Below are positions 63,501 to 64,000 of a stretch of DNA of 64,000 nucleotides, piece after piece. Each line of letters opens with the position of its first letter. The first letter of the stretch is position 1. The notes below the pieces were generated by a model, which ran no database searches, was not told the origin of the DNA, and saw only the letters and a list, made by a program, of their open reading frames with translations. The translations under genes and the position numbers were made by a program. The DNA is taken from NCBI GenBank assembly GCA_030263805.2, contig CP136010.1, forward strand, positions 3,611,001 through 3,675,000. Reading direction: 5' to 3'. Source of the DNA: Pseudomonas sp. FeN3W (lineage in GTDB: Bacteria > Pseudomonadota > Gammaproteobacteria > Pseudomonadales > Pseudomonadaceae).

Positions 63501-63661
63501 TGCCAATCATGTGGGGCACCGGTACCGGATCGGAGGTGATGAGGCGCATCGCCGCGCCGATGGTGGGCGGCATGGTTTCTTCGACGATTCTTACGCTGGT
63601 TGTTATTCCGGCGATCTATACGCTCGTGAAACAGCGTGGCCTGGCCCGTTCGGCTTGCTAA
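60539..63661 (+). CDS. cusA: Cu(I)/Ag(I) RND efflux pump CusA
   Basis: A 1040-residue RND transporter with twelve helices and two large periplasmic loops. The helix 4 region IAIAIGAMVDAAIVMIENAHKHLE and LDALPDLSDVQVIVYTEYPGQAP near the N-terminus are typical of the CusA/SilA heavy-metal subclass. It uses the proton gradient to move Cu(I) or Ag(I) from the periplasm, and perhaps cytosol, through CusB and CusC. It is the last gene of the operon and appears full length. Confidence 0.95.
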   Translation: MLAKIIEWSVRNVFLVLLATLIIIGAGIYAVMKTPLDALPDLSDVQVIVYTEYPGQAPQVVEDQVTYPLTTALLSVPNSKVVRGFSFFGASFVYVIFEDGTDIYWARSRVLEYLNFASKNLPAGVTPALGPDATGVGWVYQYALTSTRHTLAELRTLQDWFVRYQLTKAEGISEIASIGGFVQQYQVTVDPQKLQAYDIPLSRISEVIRTSNADVGGRIVEMSETEYMVRGRGYLRGAEDIEKLVLKASRGIPVLLRDVARVELGPDERRGVVELDGEGEVVGGIAVARYGENAMSVIDNLEAKIEEIRPGLPEGVNIETVYDRSDLIQRAVDNLKFTLLEESIIVALVCVVFLLHVRSALVAILMLPIGILMSFIAMRWLGLNSNIMSLGGIAIAIGAMVDAAIVMIENAHKHLERAPPEKPRVHIIIEACREVGPALFFSLLIITVSFLPVFTLESQEGRMFSPLALTKTFAMGAAALLSVTLVPVLMLLFVRGRIIPEHKNPVNRFLIWVYRPIIQGVLRWKVMTIVVALVVLVVSILPARQLGSEFMPRLNEGTLLYMPASLPGMSITKAAELMQTQDRIIKSFPEVASVFGKAGRAATATDPAPVEMFETVVNLKPEKEWRPGMTVDKLIAEMNDALKFPGVANSWTMPIQGRLDMLSTGIRTPIGIKVFGMDLAGIERLATQIEAVVQAVPGTTSAFAERITGGFYLDISPDYDALARYGLTVGEVQTVISTALGGELVTTTVEGRERFGVNVRYPRELRSDPQRIGTEVLVPTPSGAQIPLGQLTDISITKGAPSIRTENALLSAYIYVDIRDRDIGSYVREAQQAVQEQVSFPPGYYVTWSGQFEYMERAAERLKIVVPLTLVVIFLLLYLNFRRLTETLIVMLSVPFSLVGGVWLMWALGYNFSVAVAVGFIALAGVAAETGVIMLIYLDHALDERRAEREAAGEKLTVDDLYQAVIIGAVDRVRPKIMTVVAIMAGLLPIMWGTGTGSEVMRRIAAPMVGGMVSSTILTLVVIPAIYTLVKQRGLARSAC

Positions 63662-63666
63662 ATGAT

Positions 63667-63698
63667 GCGGATTCGAGCATCGATTTGTTCGAATCCGC
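63667..63698 (+). terminator. Hairpin after cusA
   Basis: GCGGATTCGA (63667-63676) pairs perfectly with TCGAATCCGC (63689-63698), starting 5 bases after the cusA stop. No U tract follows, so it may instead stabilise the mRNA end. Confidence 0.5.
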
Positions 63699-64000
63699 CC
63701 TGATCGTACGGCCGGTGGGTAATCGCATCGACTCCGACACCGATTCGCATCCTCCATCAGTCATTCGCGACGCTAATGGAGCCATAGATCTTGGAGGCGA
63801 AACGGTGTCGCTGCTGACTGTGCAGGCGCGATTTCCATCGACGGTATCGTCAACAACCAAAAGGCCCCAGGCTAAAATAGAGAAGACGTTGCATCGCCTG
63901 ATAGATGTGCCGTGCAGCATGGCGCACGTGAAGTACGTTGCCGAAATCGATCTGGCGCTTAACCAGAAGTACTCGGCGTGCGGCATTCGCATCGCCTCCT
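63699..64000. other. Window end, no recognised gene
   Basis: Frames are open on both strands but show no family features. A gene may continue beyond the window. Confidence 0.3.

Noticed and set aside
63603..63992. Minus-strand frame at the window end
   Set aside because: It overlaps the end of cusA and has no recognisable domain.

Overview
The window looks like an accessory, metal-resistance region of a Pseudomonas chromosome, integrative element or large plasmid. The evidence is CopA/CopB/CopRS copper proteins of Pseudomonas type, PtrA-like and DUF2790 small periplasmic proteins, a KfrA-like protein beside a tyrosine recombinase, a Tn21/Tn501-type mer operon, and repeated IS insertions with decayed IS fragments between gene blocks. 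No tRNA, rRNA, CRISPR array or replication origin was recognised.

Layout. 0.1-4.5 kb: family-15 glycoside hydrolase, SDR oxidoreductase, SPW/VKOR membrane protein. 4.7-12.3 kb: copper cluster 1 (Cys-rich copper store, His-tailed cytochrome c, copB, a small Met/His protein and copA on the minus strand, then a DUF305 protein, a PtrA-like protein and a copR with no copS). 12.4-20.4 kb: accessory DNA with a recombinase / three-Cys-motif / TcmP operon, a KfrA-like gene, a CsoR-RcnR-type metal locus, a MITE-like element and a frameshifted umuC/rulB tail. 20.5-29 kb: small conserved genes and defence/toxin-antitoxin relics cut by IS3-type elements (a ParS/MbcA antitoxin split by an IS, an AbiEi-like protein, a helicase fragment, a CysQ-like phosphatase, a second antitoxin). 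29-33.7 kb: mer operon (merR / merTPADE) lying inside a broken IS5-type element. 34-52.3 kb: copper cluster 2 (small secreted protein, copper store, copRS, DUF2933, P-type Cu ATPase, copZ, DUF411, dsbD, an IS30-type element, copA, small protein, copB, cytochrome c, DUF305, more small secreted proteins, DUF2790). 52.5-57.1 kb: a GC-rich five-gene electron-transfer block with an unusual Met/His-rich transmembrane ferredoxin-reductase fusion. 57.6-63.7 kb: cusCBA-type Cu/Ag RND efflux.

How it fits together. Palindromes of the form TTACA-N4-TGTAA, the expected type of CopR operator, precede most copper genes, so one CopRS system probably drives both clusters and perhaps cus. CopA/CopB and the small Met/His proteins handle periplasmic Cu, the P-type ATPase with CopZ exports cytosolic Cu, the Cys-rich four-helix proteins store it, and CusCBA pumps it across the envelope. 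A CueR-type operator precedes copZ although no cueR is present.

Possibly new: (1) three copies of a conserved RNA 3' end with a Rho-independent terminator and a sequence complementary to ribosome-binding sites, two of them divergent from the two copR genes; (2) a paralogous family of small secreted proteins whose CopR boxes lie exactly 71 bases before the start codon; (3) the electron-transfer block; (4) a three-member family of small double-CxxC proteins. All calls come from reading the sequence; no database search was run.
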